64,000 nucleotides of DNA. Source: an uncultured Microbacteriaceae bacterium. Lineage in GTDB: Bacteria; Actinomycetota; Actinomycetes; Actinomycetales; Microbacteriaceae. Positions within the stretch are counted from its first letter, which is position 1. The number at the start of each line of letters is the position of its first letter. Below are positions 17,102-26,291 of the stretch, piece after piece. The stretch spans positions 1 through 64,000 of the forward strand of contig CALMSL010000013.1 in assembly GCA_937872445.1 (NCBI GenBank). The letters are read 5' to 3'. The translations under genes and the position numbers were made by a program. Under the pieces are notes generated by a model that was not told where the DNA came from, did no database searches, and was given only the letters and a program-made list of their open reading frames with translations.

Positions 17102-17948
17102 TTTCGGTCCGCACGGCGAAGAGCTCGGGGAAGAACGTGAGGTCGAGCGCTTTCTGCAGGAACCCGACGCCGCTGGATCCGCCGGTACCGCGCTTCGTGC
17201 CGATGATGCGCAGCACCGTCTTCACGTGCCGGAAACGCCACAATTGGAAGTTGTCCTCCAGATCGACGAACTCCTCGCACGTCTCATACTCGAGCCAGTA
17301 CTTTTCGGGATCCTCGTAGATGCGCGCAAACGTCTGCACGAGGTCCTCATTCATCGAGTAGCCCTTCGTGACGTCGCGCTCGAGCACCGCCTGCGGGACA
17401 TCGTGTCCGTGCCGCGACAGGTACCGCAGGAACTCGTCGTACACGCTCGGTTCGTGCAGAATCCCTTCGAGGAGCTCGTGGGCTTCCGGATGCGATTCGA
17501 ACACCTTCAACATCCCGGCGTTCTTGTTGCCGAGCAGGAACTCGACGGCGCGGTACTGGTAGGACTGGAATCCGGACGCGTTGCCGAGGTATCCGCGAAA
17601 CTCCGCATACTCCGATGGTGTGAGTGTGGCCAGCACCGACCACTGCTCGGTGAGCTGCTTCTGGATGTGTTTGACGCGGGCGATGCGCTTGAGCGCGACC
17701 TGCAGTTCGTCGTTCGCGATGAGTTCCTTCGCCGACATCAGTTCGTGCCGCATGAGCTTCAGCCACAGTTCGCTCGTCTGGTGCTGGATGATGAACAGCA
17801 TTTCGTCGTGGTGCACCGGGTCGCTCACCGGGACCTGGGCGCTGAGGAGGCTGTCCAGCTGGAGGTAGGAGCCGTAGCTCATCCGGTCCTTGAAGTCCGT
17901 GACAATTTCGGACTCGATGGTGCGTTCGTGCGTCGTTGCGTCGGCCAT
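17094..17948 (-). CDS. kynA: Tryptophan 2,3-dioxygenase
   Basis: Haem enzyme opening the indole ring of L-tryptophan to N-formylkynurenine. 284 residues, normal for bacterial enzymes. Diagnostic stretches are [33 protein letters not shown] near residues 50-70, [20 protein letters not shown], and the C-terminal [21 protein letters not shown] with the proximal haem His and the substrate-contact GTGG loop. It is the first gene of the coupled operon kynA-amidohydrolase-kynU-paaX. No strong Shine-Dalgarno precedes the ATG. Confidence 0.95.
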   Translation of the reverse strand: MADATTHERTIESEIVTDFKDRMSYGSYLQLDSLLSAQVPVSDPVHHDEMLFIIQHQTSELWLKLMRHELMSAKELIANDELQVALKRIARVKHIQKQLTEQWSVLATLTPSEYAEFRGYLGNASGFQSYQYRAVEFLLGNKNAGMLKVFESHPEAHELLEGILHEPSVYDEFLRYLSRHGHDVPQAVLERDVTKGYSMNEDLVQTFARIYEDPEKYWLEYETCEEFVDLEDNFQLWRFRHVKTVLRIIGTKRGTGGSSGVGFLQKALDLTFFPELFAVRTEIG

Positions 17949-18013
17949 TCACCGACAGTAGTACGGAATCGGGACGGCCGCCACGAAATCGTAGCGGCCA
18001 GTCCGATTGAGGT

Positions 18014-19945
18014 TTACAGCGCGGCGAGCTCCGAGATCAGCCCATCGCCCGGACGAACCCGGTCGAACGTGGGCGCGATCTCCGCGCGACCCAGCAACTC
18101 GTCCATTTTGCGCTTGCGGCGGTTGTTCACGAGCGTGACGACGGTGCCCTTCTTCCCGGCGCGACCGGTGCGGCCCGCACGGTGCAGGTAGCTCTTGTAC
18201 TCGTCCGGCGGGTCCGCCTGGATGACGAGCGAAATGTCGTCGACGTGGATGCCGCGCGCGGCGACATCCGTCGCCACGAGCACGCTGACCCGCCCGCTCG
18301 TGAGCTTCTCCAGGTTGCGGGTCCTGCGGGCCTGGTTCAGGTCGCCGTGCAGACTGACCGCGGGGATTCCGGCGTCGTCCAGATCATCCGCCAACTGCTC
18401 GGCGAACGCGCGCGTGCGCGCGAAGATGAGCGTCTTGCCGTCGCCGGAGGCGAGCTGTTCGATGATGGCGCGCTTGTCGCTCTGCTCGATGAGCAGCACG
18501 CGATGGTCGATCGTCGAGGAAGCCTGATCCTCACCGGCAACCTCGTGCACGCTCGGGTTCACGAGGAATTCGTCCACGAGTGAGGCAACACCCTTGTCGA
18601 GGGTCGCGGAGAACAGCAGCTTCTGGCCATCCGGCGCGGTCTCCTTGAGGATGCGCTGCACCGGCTCGAGGAAGCCGAGGTCGCACATGTGGTCTGCCTC
18701 GTCGAGCACCGTGATGGTGACCTCGCTCAGGTCGAGGCGGCCCTGGTCGATGAGGTCCTCGATGCGACCGGGCGTTCCGATGACGATGTCGACGCCGCGC
18801 TGCAGGGCCATCACCTGGCGGTGCTGCGGGACTCCGCCGTAAATCTGGGTGGTGAAAATGCCCACGCTGCGCGCGATCGGCTGGATGGTGCGGTCGATCT
18901 GCAGCGCGAGTTCGCGGGTCGGCGCGAGGATGAGGGCGCGCGGCTTGCGGCCCGGCTTGCGCGACTTGGCACCGTAATTTTCAAGAAGGCGCTCGACCAG
19001 CGGAGCGCCGAAGGCAATGGTCTTGCCTGAGCCGGTCTTTCCGCGACCGAGCACGTCCATGCCTTTCAGCACATCCGGAATCGTCGCAGCCTGGATGGGG
19101 AACGGTGATTCTGCGCCGAGGGCGCTGAGCTCGCGAACGATGTTCGCGCCGAGGCCGAGGTCGCCGAACGTTACGCCAACGACGTCGGATGCCTGAATGG
19201 CGTCCGCCTCGAGGCGCTCCAGCACGACATCTTCGTGAGCCGTGTACTTCTTCTCCGCGGCGTCGCGCTTCGGGTAGAAGTCGGAGTCGCGGCGGGGGCG
19301 CTCCTCGCGCTGCGGCCGATCGGTCCGGTACGGCCGGTCATCGCGGCGCGGCCGGTCATCGTTGCGGGACCGATCATCGTTGCGGGGCCGGTCATCGCGA
19401 CGCGGCCGGTGCTCGAATGCCTCACGCCGGTCGGCGCGCACCGGTCGCTCGGTGCGATCCGTGCGCTGGCCGCGGTCCGGGCGCTGGCCGCCGAATGGGG
19501 CATCAGTGCGACGGTCATCGCGACTGTATTTCGCGGGAGGAGTCCTGTCACCCTCCGGGCGAGCATGGCGTTCGGGTCGCGCATTCCGGTCGAAACGCGC
19601 GCTGCGGTCGGGACGTGTGCTGCGGTCGGGGCGGGCGCTGCGGTGCGGCGCAGTCCCCTGAGGCTGCCAGTCAGGGCGACGCTCGGCACCGCGATCAGCG
19701 CCACGGTCAGCGCCACGGTCAGCGCCACGGTCGGCGCTACGGTCAGTGCGGCGATCGCCGCCGCGCTCCGGGTACCGGGTGTCGGTGCGCTTCGCGCGAT
19801 CCTCCGCACTCCAGCGCTTCTTGGCCGGCGCGACAGTTGCCTCAGACGGGCGGTATCCGCGGTGCTTCGGGCTCTTGCTGCCCGGTTTGTGGGCGGGAGT
19901 GGACGAGCGCGCGGGGCGCGCAGGGGATTTCTTATAGTTCGGCAT
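18014..19945 (-). CDS. DEAD-box RNA helicase with Arg/Asp-rich N-terminal extension
   Basis: ATP-dependent RNA helicase, 643 residues. The first 215 residues are low-complexity, with DRGADRGAD, RPDRSARPDRS and RNDDRPRRDDRP runs; such RGG-like regions bind RNA and favour condensates. The core follows: Q-motif region ESPFPIQAATIP, motif I GRGKTGSGKT, Ia PTRELALQI, Ib TPGRIEDL, motif II DEADHMCDLGF, motif III SATL, and motif VI RAGRTGRAG. The ATG at 19945 has GGAAAG upstream. In actinobacteria such proteins serve ribosome assembly and cold adaptation. In most DEAD proteins the low-complexity tail is C-terminal, so the N-terminal placement is notable. Confidence 0.92.
   Translation of the reverse strand: MPNYKKSPARPARSSTPAHKPGSKSPKHRGYRPSEATVAPAKKRWSAEDRAKRTDTRYPERGGDRRTDRSADRGADRGADRGADRGAERRPDWQPQGTAPHRSARPDRSTRPDRSARFDRNARPERHARPEGDRTPPAKYSRDDRRTDAPFGGQRPDRGQRTDRTERPVRADRREAFEHRPRRDDRPRNDDRSRNDDRPRRDDRPYRTDRPQREERPRRDSDFYPKRDAAEKKYTAHEDVVLERLEADAIQASDVVGVTFGDLGLGANIVRELSALGAESPFPIQAATIPDVLKGMDVLGRGKTGSGKTIAFGAPLVERLLENYGAKSRKPGRKPRALILAPTRELALQIDRTIQPIARSVGIFTTQIYGGVPQHRQVMALQRGVDIVIGTPGRIEDLIDQGRLDLSEVTITVLDEADHMCDLGFLEPVQRILKETAPDGQKLLFSATLDKGVASLVDEFLVNPSVHEVAGEDQASSTIDHRVLLIEQSDKRAIIEQLASGDGKTLIFARTRAFAEQLADDLDDAGIPAVSLHGDLNQARRTRNLEKLTSGRVSVLVATDVAARGIHVDDISLVIQADPPDEYKSYLHRAGRTGRAGKKGTVVTLVNNRRKRKMDELLGRAEIAPTFDRVRPGDGLISELAAL
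19688..19755. repeat. Short tandem repeat within the helicase gene
   Basis: Consecutive 12-base units close to GGTCAGCGCCAC encode the repeated DRGA tetrapeptide of the helicase N-terminus. Near-identical adjacent units make copy-number change by slippage likely, which would alter the number of DRGA repeats without shifting the frame. Confidence 0.7.
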
Positions 19946-20258
19946 GGTTCTTTCCGGGTTATGTCAATTGCAGGGCAGAGCACAACGAATCATTGGTGCT
20001 TACTGCAGGAACCCGGGCAGACTTTGGCCAGGACCGTTCACTTGCGTGTTATCCCCGCACGTGCGGATGCCTATGGAAACATCCAGGGGAACCGGCCCAG
20101 CAGACTTACAAACCCATTCGCGCGAACGCGCGATGTCTAGAGCCGACTGGACTACAGTACCCTGTTGCGCGGCAAAGGGATAGCACCCCGCCACGCGAGA
20201 GAATAGATTCAGGGCGGGTTGTCACCGTCGGCGATGTCGAGCCCCACGAAGGAGCATC
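19946..20258. other. 313-base divergent gap, DEAD helicase / RarD-like gene
   Basis: No convincing gene. The left part is the helicase leader; DEAD-box helicase mRNAs often have long cold-responsive leaders, and the space here would allow one, but I cannot show a structure. A GC-rich imperfect stem, ACCCCGCC near 20186 with GGCGGGT near 20213, lies just upstream of the RarD-like gene, and AGAATAGATT around 20199 could hold its -10. Nothing else is recognisable. Confidence 0.4.
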
Positions 20259-21170
20259 ATGATCCGGGGCAGATCCGCAGCCCAGCTCGGCGTCACGGCG
20301 TCGATTGCCTCCTCATCCGTTTTCGCCGTCGTGTTCGTGCTCTCGGCGCACCTCGACGCCACCGCCAACGAGCTGTTCGGCTGGCGCACGTTCTTCACCG
20401 TGGCGATGCTCGTGGCGTTTCTCACCCTGGCCCGACGCTGGACGGGCATCAAGGTGCTTGCCCGCCGAATCCAGGGGCGCCCGGCAATCGGCCTCGCTCT
20501 CCTCCTCACCGCCGCCATGCTCGGTCTGCAGCAGTGGCTGTTCACGTGGGCGCCCGGACAGGGTCGCGGCCTCCAGGTCGCGCTCGGCTACTTCATCATG
20601 CCGATCATGCTCGCACTCATCGGACGCATCGTGTTCAAGGAGCGCCTGGGACCATGGCGCATCACCGCGGTGGCCGTCGCGGCGGCGGCGGTGACCTACC
20701 AGACGATTCAGGTGGGCGGCCTCTCCTGGGAGACCCTCGTCGTTGCCCTCGGCTATCCGATCTACTTCACGGTGCGCCGGTTTGCCGGCATCGGCGGAAG
20801 CGCCGGATTGAGCGCCGAGATGATGCTCACCCTTCCCGTTGCCCTCCTCCTCCTTCTGCTGGACGACCCTGCGATGCGCACGCTCCAGCAACCCGGCACG
20901 GCGTTCAGCATGATCGGATTCGGCATTGTCGCCTCCATCGGGCTGCTGCTGTACATCGGCGCGAGCCAGCTGCTGCCGATGAGCGTGTTCGGCCTGCTCA
21001 GCTACCTGGAGCCGATCCTGCTCGCCCTCGCCGCGGCCCTCGTGCTGAGCGAACCGCTACCGGCCAGGGAACTGCCCACGTACCTCATGATCGGGCTCGC
21101 GCTCGCGTTGCTCGCGGTGGAAAGCTTCGCCCGAAAGCGACCGCCACGCAACCAGCCGCTCGTCGGGTGA
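20259..21170 (+). CDS. RarD-like EamA family transporter
   Basis: 303 residues, ten hydrophobic helices. The order FAVVFVLSAHLDATANELFGWRTFF, QQWLFTWAPGQGRGLQVALGYFIMP and the SQLLPMSVFGLLSYLEPILLALAAALVLSE segment match the RarD (chloramphenicol-sensitive protein) branch of the DMT superfamily rather than ordinary EamA permeases. The natural substrate of RarD is not established. The ATG has GAAGGAG six bases upstream. It ends just before a family A repeat that separates it from the convergent RND gene. Confidence 0.82.
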   Translation: MIRGRSAAQLGVTASIASSSVFAVVFVLSAHLDATANELFGWRTFFTVAMLVAFLTLARRWTGIKVLARRIQGRPAIGLALLLTAAMLGLQQWLFTWAPGQGRGLQVALGYFIMPIMLALIGRIVFKERLGPWRITAVAVAAAAVTYQTIQVGGLSWETLVVALGYPIYFTVRRFAGIGGSAGLSAEMMLTLPVALLLLLLDDPAMRTLQQPGTAFSMIGFGIVASIGLLLYIGASQLLPMSVFGLLSYLEPILLALAAALVLSEPLPARELPTYLMIGLALALLAVESFARKRPPRNQPLVG

Positions 21171-21175
21171 GTGCC

Positions 21176-21310
21176 GTTCCCTGAGGTGCGAGCGGAGCGA
21201 GCCTCGAAGGGAACCAAACAGTCACCTCATGGCCCCCTTCGAGACGCCGCCTTCGGCGGCTCCTCAGGGAGCGGGAGAGACACCGGCCACGACGGCTCCT
21301 CAGGGAGCGG
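21176..21310. repeat. Palindromic repeat family A, copy 4, between convergent genes
   Basis: Three units: GTTCCCTGAGGTGCG...CTCGAAGGGAAC with GCGAGCGGAGCGAGC inner stem; CCCTTCGAGACGCCGCCTTCGGCGGCTCCTCAGGGAGCGG with a perfect GCCGCC-ttc-GGCGGC stem; and a third half-unit GGCTCCTCAGGGAGCGG. It lies tail-to-tail between the RarD-like and RND genes and could serve as a two-way terminator. The last unit overlaps the RND gene end and supplies its TGA. Confidence 0.82.
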
Positions 21311-24300
21311 GCGCTGGAGCAGCCGCGGCCTTCGCCTCGCGGCGATCCGCGCGCCGCTCCTTCGCGCCCTCAACCAGGTAGTACAGGGTGGGCAGCACGA
21401 CCAGGGTGAGCACTGTCGACGAAACCAGCCCGCCGATCACGACGATCGCAAGCGGCTGGGAGATGAACCCGCCGTGCCCGGTGAGCCCGACCGCCATGGG
21501 CAGGAGCGCGAAAATTGTCGCGAGTGCCGTCATGAGGATGGGCCGCAAACGACGGCTCGCCCCGTGCACGATCGCCTCGCCCACCTTCATACCTCTCTCC
21601 CGGTATTGGTTCACCAGGTCGACGAGCACGATCGCATTCGTGACCACGATCCCGATGAGCATGAGCACGCCGATGAGGGATGCAACCCCGAGCGGGATGC
21701 CGGAGATGACCTGCAGGATGATGCCGCCGGTTGCCGCGAACGGCACCGAAACCAGGAGCAGCAAAGGCTGACGGAGCGACTTGAACGTGGCCACCATGAC
21801 CACGTACACGATGAGGATGGCGGCCAGTAGCGCGAGACCCAGCTGGCTGAAGGCATCCGCCTGCTGCGACGTGACACCGCCCAGCTTCACCGAGGTGCCC
21901 GCCGGGAGCTTTACCGTGTCGACTGCTTCCTGCACCGAGATCGATGCGGTGCCCACGTCGGCCACATTCGGGGTGACGCTCACCGTGGCGGCGCGCAGAC
22001 CCTTGATGGTGGTGATGCTCGCGGGCCCGTCCGACTTCGCCACGGTGGCCAGCGCGGAAAGCTTCTGGGGGCCGACGCGCGTCGGGATCGCCAGATCCTT
22101 CAGTTGGTCGATCGTCGCGGGCGCATCCGCAGTCTGGAGGTAAATCGAGATCGTCTTGTTGTCGATGACGGCCGTACCCGCAAGCGAGGGTTGAATGGCC
22201 TGGGACACCAGCGAACCGATCGCGATTTCGCTGAGCCCCGCTTCCGCGGCCTTGTTCCGATCGACAACCACCGCGATGTACGGCTGGGTTTCCGCAAGAT
22301 TGCTCGTGGCCTCGGCGGTCACCGGAAGGCTCTGAACGGCGGTGAGGATCTTCGAGGCGGCGGTGCCCAAATCTGCCTGCGTCGTCGCGGTGATGTTCAC
22401 ATCGATGCTGGAGGACGCGAAGCCCGACCCGGCGGTCGACAGCGACACCGTGCCGACATCGGTGAGTTTCTCGAGGTCGCTGCGCACCGTCTTCTGCAGG
22501 GCGTCCTGGTTGGCGTTCGGATCCGTCGTGATCGAGAAGCGGATGCCGCCACCGCCGCCGAACGCCGCGGCGAGCGAATTGCCTCCGCCGATCGTCAGTT
22601 GAACGGTGTCCACGCCGGGAATGGCGCGCAGCGCCTTCTCGACCTTCGAGGCAGCACGGTCCTTCGCGTCGAGGCTCGTCCCCACGGGGAGCGTCTGGGA
22701 GACGCTGATCGTGTTCTGCCCGCTGTCGCCGATGAAGTTCGTCGTGAGGCTCGGAACCAGGGCGACAGTGCCGCCGAGAACCAGGATGGCGGCGATGATG
22801 GTGGCGACGGGGCGCGTCAAAGTCCAGTGGATCACCGGGAGGTAGCCGCGCTGCAATCTGGTCGGCTTCTCCAGCTCGTCTTCGGCAGACACGACGCCGT
22901 CACGCAGGTCGCGGCGCGAAATGAGGTGCCCTTCGGCGTCTTCGATCGCGTGTTGAGGTTCGTCCTCTTCCACTACCGCAGACACCGCTTTCTTCGCGTT
23001 CCCGAGGAACCAGTAAGCAAGTACGGGCACGATCGTGAGCGCGACGAACAGCGACGCGGCGAGCGCGATCGTGATGGTGAGCGCGAAGGGGCGGAACAGT
23101 TCGCCCGTAATATCGCCGACGAGCGCGATCGGCAGGAACACCGCGACGGTCGTCACGGTGGATGCCGTGATCGCCGCCGCGACCTCCTTCACCGCGGTCA
23201 GGATCGCCTCGGCCTTCTCCTGCCCGAGGGTGAGGTGCCGCTTGATGTTCTCAATGACCACGATCGAGTCATCCACCACCCGACCGATCGCGATCGTCAG
23301 CGCGCCGAGCGTCAGGATGTTGAGCGAATACCCGGTCACCTGCATCCCGATGAACGTGATGAGCACGGAGACGGGGATGGAGATCGCCGTCACGAGCGTC
23401 GACCGCACCGACAGCAGGAAGATCAAAATGACGACAACAGCGAACAGGAGCCCGAGAAGGCCTTCCGTCGCAAGCGAGTCGATCGACTGCTGGATGAAGG
23501 GCGCCTGGTCGAACACGATCGTGAACTTCGTGTTGCTGCCGAGAGCCGCCTCCAGGCCGGGGAGCGCCTTTTGCACCTCCTGCGACACCGCAACCGTGTT
23601 GCCATCCGGCGTCTTCGTGACCCCGATGGTCAGCGCCGGCTCCCCGTTGACGCGGGAAATGCTGGTCACCGGGTTGGCGACGAGCGCCACATTCGAGACG
23701 TCGCCGATCGTGAGCGGTGCGGCTGCTGGCGCTCCCGGCACGGCGGCCTGCGCCGAGCCGACGAGTGGGAGGGCCTTGATTTCTTCGACGGTGTGAATCC
23801 GCGAACCGGACTGCACCGTCAGAGTCGTGTCGCCCTCGGTGATGTTTCCACCGGGCAGGAGCACCCCGTTGGACTTCAGCGCGTCACGGATGGCCTGCGT
23901 GCTCAACCCCGCGGCGAACAGCTTCGCGGTGTCCGGAGTGATGGTGACGCGCTGGCCGATCGCGCCCTGGAGGCTCGCCTCGCGCACGTTGGCGAGCTTC
24001 TGGAGCTCGACGATCGTGGACGACTGAAGTAGGGCGACCAGGTCGTTCTCGTTCAGGCCACTCGTCACCGCGATCTGGATCACCGGGAAATCGTCGATGC
24101 TGCCCGTGATGATGCGCGGGTCGGAGTTGTCCGGAAGTGTGCTCTTGATGCGGTTGATCGCCTGCTGGACCTTCTGTTCAGCGGTGGGGAGATCGGTGCC
24201 GTAGGTAAACGCCGCGGTGATCGACGACAGGTTGGATGTCGAGGTTGCCGTGGTGCTTTCCAGGCCCGGAACACCCTGGATGGCCGTCTCGATCGGCGTG

Positions 24301-24494
24301 CTCACGTCGTCGTTGACGACATCCGGAGCCGCACCCGGATAGCTTGTGACGATCACCATTTGCGGGAACGACACCGAGGGGATGAGTTCCTGCTTGAGCG
24401 AGGTGAGCGCGATCCCGCCGAATACGCCCACCACGATCGTCACGAGGGCGATGAGCGCCCGGTTGCGCAGGCTGAACACGGAAAGCAGATGCAA
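21300..24494 (-). CDS. RND family efflux pump (AcrB/SwrC type)
   Basis: Proton-driven exporter, about 1064 residues with two halves, each of one helix, a large extracytoplasmic domain and five more helices. TM4 contains GRVVDDSIVVIENI with the paired Asp of the proton relay (about residue 410), and the N-terminus has the family motif LKQELIPSVSFPQMVIVTSYPGA. I chose the TTG at 24494 because CAGGAG lies six bases upstream. No membrane-fusion or outer-membrane partner gene is adjacent, as for SwrC/YerP pumps in Gram-positive bacteria. The C-terminal AAAAPAPAP and its stop codon come from a family A repeat, so the tail is probably secondarily acquired. Confidence 0.9.
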   Translation of the reverse strand: MHLLSVFSLRNRALIALVTIVVGVFGGIALTSLKQELIPSVSFPQMVIVTSYPGAAPDVVNDDVSTPIETAIQGVPGLESTTATSTSNLSSITAAFTYGTDLPTAEQKVQQAINRIKSTLPDNSDPRIITGSIDDFPVIQIAVTSGLNENDLVALLQSSTIVELQKLANVREASLQGAIGQRVTITPDTAKLFAAGLSTQAIRDALKSNGVLLPGGNITEGDTTLTVQSGSRIHTVEEIKALPLVGSAQAAVPGAPAAAPLTIGDVSNVALVANPVTSISRVNGEPALTIGVTKTPDGNTVAVSQEVQKALPGLEAALGSNTKFTIVFDQAPFIQQSIDSLATEGLLGLLFAVVVILIFLLSVRSTLVTAISIPVSVLITFIGMQVTGYSLNILTLGALTIAIGRVVDDSIVVIENIKRHLTLGQEKAEAILTAVKEVAAAITASTVTTVAVFLPIALVGDITGELFRPFALTITIALAASLFVALTIVPVLAYWFLGNAKKAVSAVVEEDEPQHAIEDAEGHLISRRDLRDGVVSAEDELEKPTRLQRGYLPVIHWTLTRPVATIIAAILVLGGTVALVPSLTTNFIGDSGQNTISVSQTLPVGTSLDAKDRAASKVEKALRAIPGVDTVQLTIGGGNSLAAAFGGGGGIRFSITTDPNANQDALQKTVRSDLEKLTDVGTVSLSTAGSGFASSSIDVNITATTQADLGTAASKILTAVQSLPVTAEATSNLAETQPYIAVVVDRNKAAEAGLSEIAIGSLVSQAIQPSLAGTAVIDNKTISIYLQTADAPATIDQLKDLAIPTRVGPQKLSALATVAKSDGPASITTIKGLRAATVSVTPNVADVGTASISVQEAVDTVKLPAGTSVKLGGVTSQQADAFSQLGLALLAAILIVYVVMVATFKSLRQPLLLLVSVPFAATGGIILQVISGIPLGVASLIGVLMLIGIVVTNAIVLVDLVNQYRERGMKVGEAIVHGASRRLRPILMTALATIFALLPMAVGLTGHGGFISQPLAIVVIGGLVSSTVLTLVVLPTLYYLVEGAKERRADRREAKAAAAPAPAP

Positions 24495-24672
24495 GGAAAA
24501 CTCCTGAGTCAGGCACCACGGGCGACGGCGCACGAACAACGGCGCACGACTGCGTGCCGTGCCTTAGTATTTCATCGTCTTCCGACGGCGATATACCCCT
24601 TCCGGGACTCTGTGGCTTTTCCCGGGAACTCGTGACCTTGCAATTCAGCGACTTTGGCTATTGGCTACACGT

Positions 24673-25311
24673 ATGTCCCCGGCGTTTCTGATGACCCGAC
24701 GATGGGTCCAGCTGATGCTGGGCCTGTTCCTGTACGGCATCGCCATCTCGATGATGCTGCGCGCCGCCATCGGGATTTCCCCGTGGGATGTGCTCGCGCA
24801 GGGCATTTCCATCCACACCGGCATCCCGTTCGGGTTCGTCACGAACATCGTCGGCGGGGTCGTCCTGCTGCTGTGGATCCCCATCCGCCAGCGCCTCGGC
24901 GTCGGCACCGTGCTGAACGCGCTGCTCGTCGGCCCCAGCGCCGAGGTGGGATTGTGGCTCATCCCGGAGCAGACCGTGCTCTGGGTGCGCATCCTGCTGT
25001 TCGTCGGTGGACTGCTTCTGCTCGCGGTCGCCACGGGCCTCTACATCGGCGCTCGGTTCGGGCCGGGCCCGCGCGACGGCCTCATGACGGGAATCAACGC
25101 GAAGTTCGGCATCCGGCTGTGGATCGTGAGGACCTCGCTGGAAGTGATCGTGCTCATCATCGGCTGGATCCTCGGCGGGGATGTCGGCATCGGCACGCTC
25201 GCGTTCGCCCTGCTCGTCGGGCCGCTCGTGCACTACACCATCCCGTTCCTGATGGTTCCGGCCGCGCTGACTAAGCCCGAGTCGCCTTCCGTGCCGTCAG
25301 CAACCCAATAA
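24673..25311 (+). CDS. YczE/YitT-like integral membrane protein
   Basis: About 212 residues with five or six membrane helices. The sequence RRWVQLMLGLFLYGIAISMMLRA, GISPWDVLAQGI and GARFGPGPRDGLMTGI is that of the YczE family (YyaS/YitT group), whose function is unknown; some members lie near transporters or regulators. The start is uncertain: an in-frame TTG lies at 24661, ATGs at 24673 and 24691. The 3' end overlaps the convergent EamA gene by 41 bases, so the last 13 residues of each are encoded by the same DNA. Confidence 0.8.
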   Translation: MSPAFLMTRRWVQLMLGLFLYGIAISMMLRAAIGISPWDVLAQGISIHTGIPFGFVTNIVGGVVLLLWIPIRQRLGVGTVLNALLVGPSAEVGLWLIPEQTVLWVRILLFVGGLLLLAVATGLYIGARFGPGPRDGLMTGINAKFGIRLWIVRTSLEVIVLIIGWILGGDVGIGTLAFALLVGPLVHYTIPFLMVPAALTKPESPSVPSATQ

Positions 25312-26248
25312 GCACGAGACCGAACACCACGAGCACGAGGCCGACGATCGCGCGGCCGCTGAGCGTCTCGTGCAGGACGAAAACGCCCAGCAGCGTCGCC
25401 GTCATCGGTTCCCCCAGCCCCAGGGTGGCCACGGTGGATGCGCTCAGCGCTTTAAGCCCGTAGGCGAGGAACAGGCAGGCGACGGTGATCGTGCCGATGC
25501 CGAGCCAGAGCCCCATCGCCGCGCCGTCAAGGGAGGCGAGCCAGCGGGGGTCGGACAGCAGGAGGATGGGGAGCGCCCCGACCGCGGACCACCCGAAAAT
25601 GACCGCGACGGACCCGATCGGCGTCCAGCCGTCCACGAGCAGCTTCTTCGCCGCGAGCGCGTAGAACGCGTAGCTCGCGCCGGCGCCGAGGGACAGCAGC
25701 AGCCCGATTGCGCTCGTGACGCCGGTCTCCCCGAACCCGGACAGCAGCGCGATCCCGATGACCGCGACGATCGTCGCGACCAGCCACGCGTACCCGGGGA
25801 AGCGTCGGCTGAGGAACCATTCGAACATGCCGGTGAAGATCGGCCCGGAACCGATCGCGACGACGGCGCCGATCGCAACCCCGTTGATGCTCATTCCGAG
25901 AAAGAACGTGGGCTGGTAGGCGATGATCGCCGCGGCCCCGATCACGATGGTCGGCCATGCGCGCCAGCGCGCGGAGACCGCTTTCGTGGATTGCGAATCC
26001 GGCCCGGAGAGGTTCGGGATGTGCAGCGTGAGCATGTCGGTGATCGGCTGCCCCGGTTTCAGGTTGCGCAGCGCCCTCCGCGATCTCAGGGACAGCAACC
26101 AGGCTACGAGCGCGAGAGCAGCACCGCCGATCACGATGCGGGCCGAGCCGACCGACAGCGAGGATGCGCTGCCGGGACCGAGCGCCTGCGCGGTTCCGGT
26201 CGTACCGAACAGGATCGCCGCGATGAGGGCAAAAACGATGTGGCGCAC
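25271..26248 (-). CDS. EamA/DMT family transporter
   Basis: 325 residues from the GTG at 26248 that begins VRHIVFALIAAILFGTTGTAQALGP, the natural start of the first helix; an open frame to 26308 adds twenty residues but overlaps a hairpin-containing gap. Ten helices in two EamA repeats, with FFLGMSINGVAIGAVVAIGSGPIFTG and LGLGEPMTATLLGVFVLHETLS as the typical repeat ends. Likely an exporter of amino acids or metabolites; the substrate is unknown. It overlaps the convergent YczE-like gene by 41 bases. Confidence 0.84.
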   Translation of the reverse strand: MRHIVFALIAAILFGTTGTAQALGPGSASSLSVGSARIVIGGAALALVAWLLSLRSRRALRNLKPGQPITDMLTLHIPNLSGPDSQSTKAVSARWRAWPTIVIGAAAIIAYQPTFFLGMSINGVAIGAVVAIGSGPIFTGMFEWFLSRRFPGYAWLVATIVAVIGIALLSGFGETGVTSAIGLLLSLGAGASYAFYALAAKKLLVDGWTPIGSVAVIFGWSAVGALPILLLSDPRWLASLDGAAMGLWLGIGTITVACLFLAYGLKALSASTVATLGLGEPMTATLLGVFVLHETLSGRAIVGLVLVVFGLVLIGLLTARKATRA

Positions 26249-26291
26249 CTGCTCATCGTTCCACACCGGATCGCCCAACCCGCCCTGATTG

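Noticed and set aside
19944..20194. Small open frames in the gap between the DEAD helicase and RarD-like genes
   Set aside because: No ribosome-binding site, no homology I recognise and mixed composition; treated as leader sequence.
22104..24032. 642-codon plus-strand frame antisense to the RND pump
   Set aside because: Strongly Arg/Asp/Gly/His-biased with no motif; the pump frame is certain.
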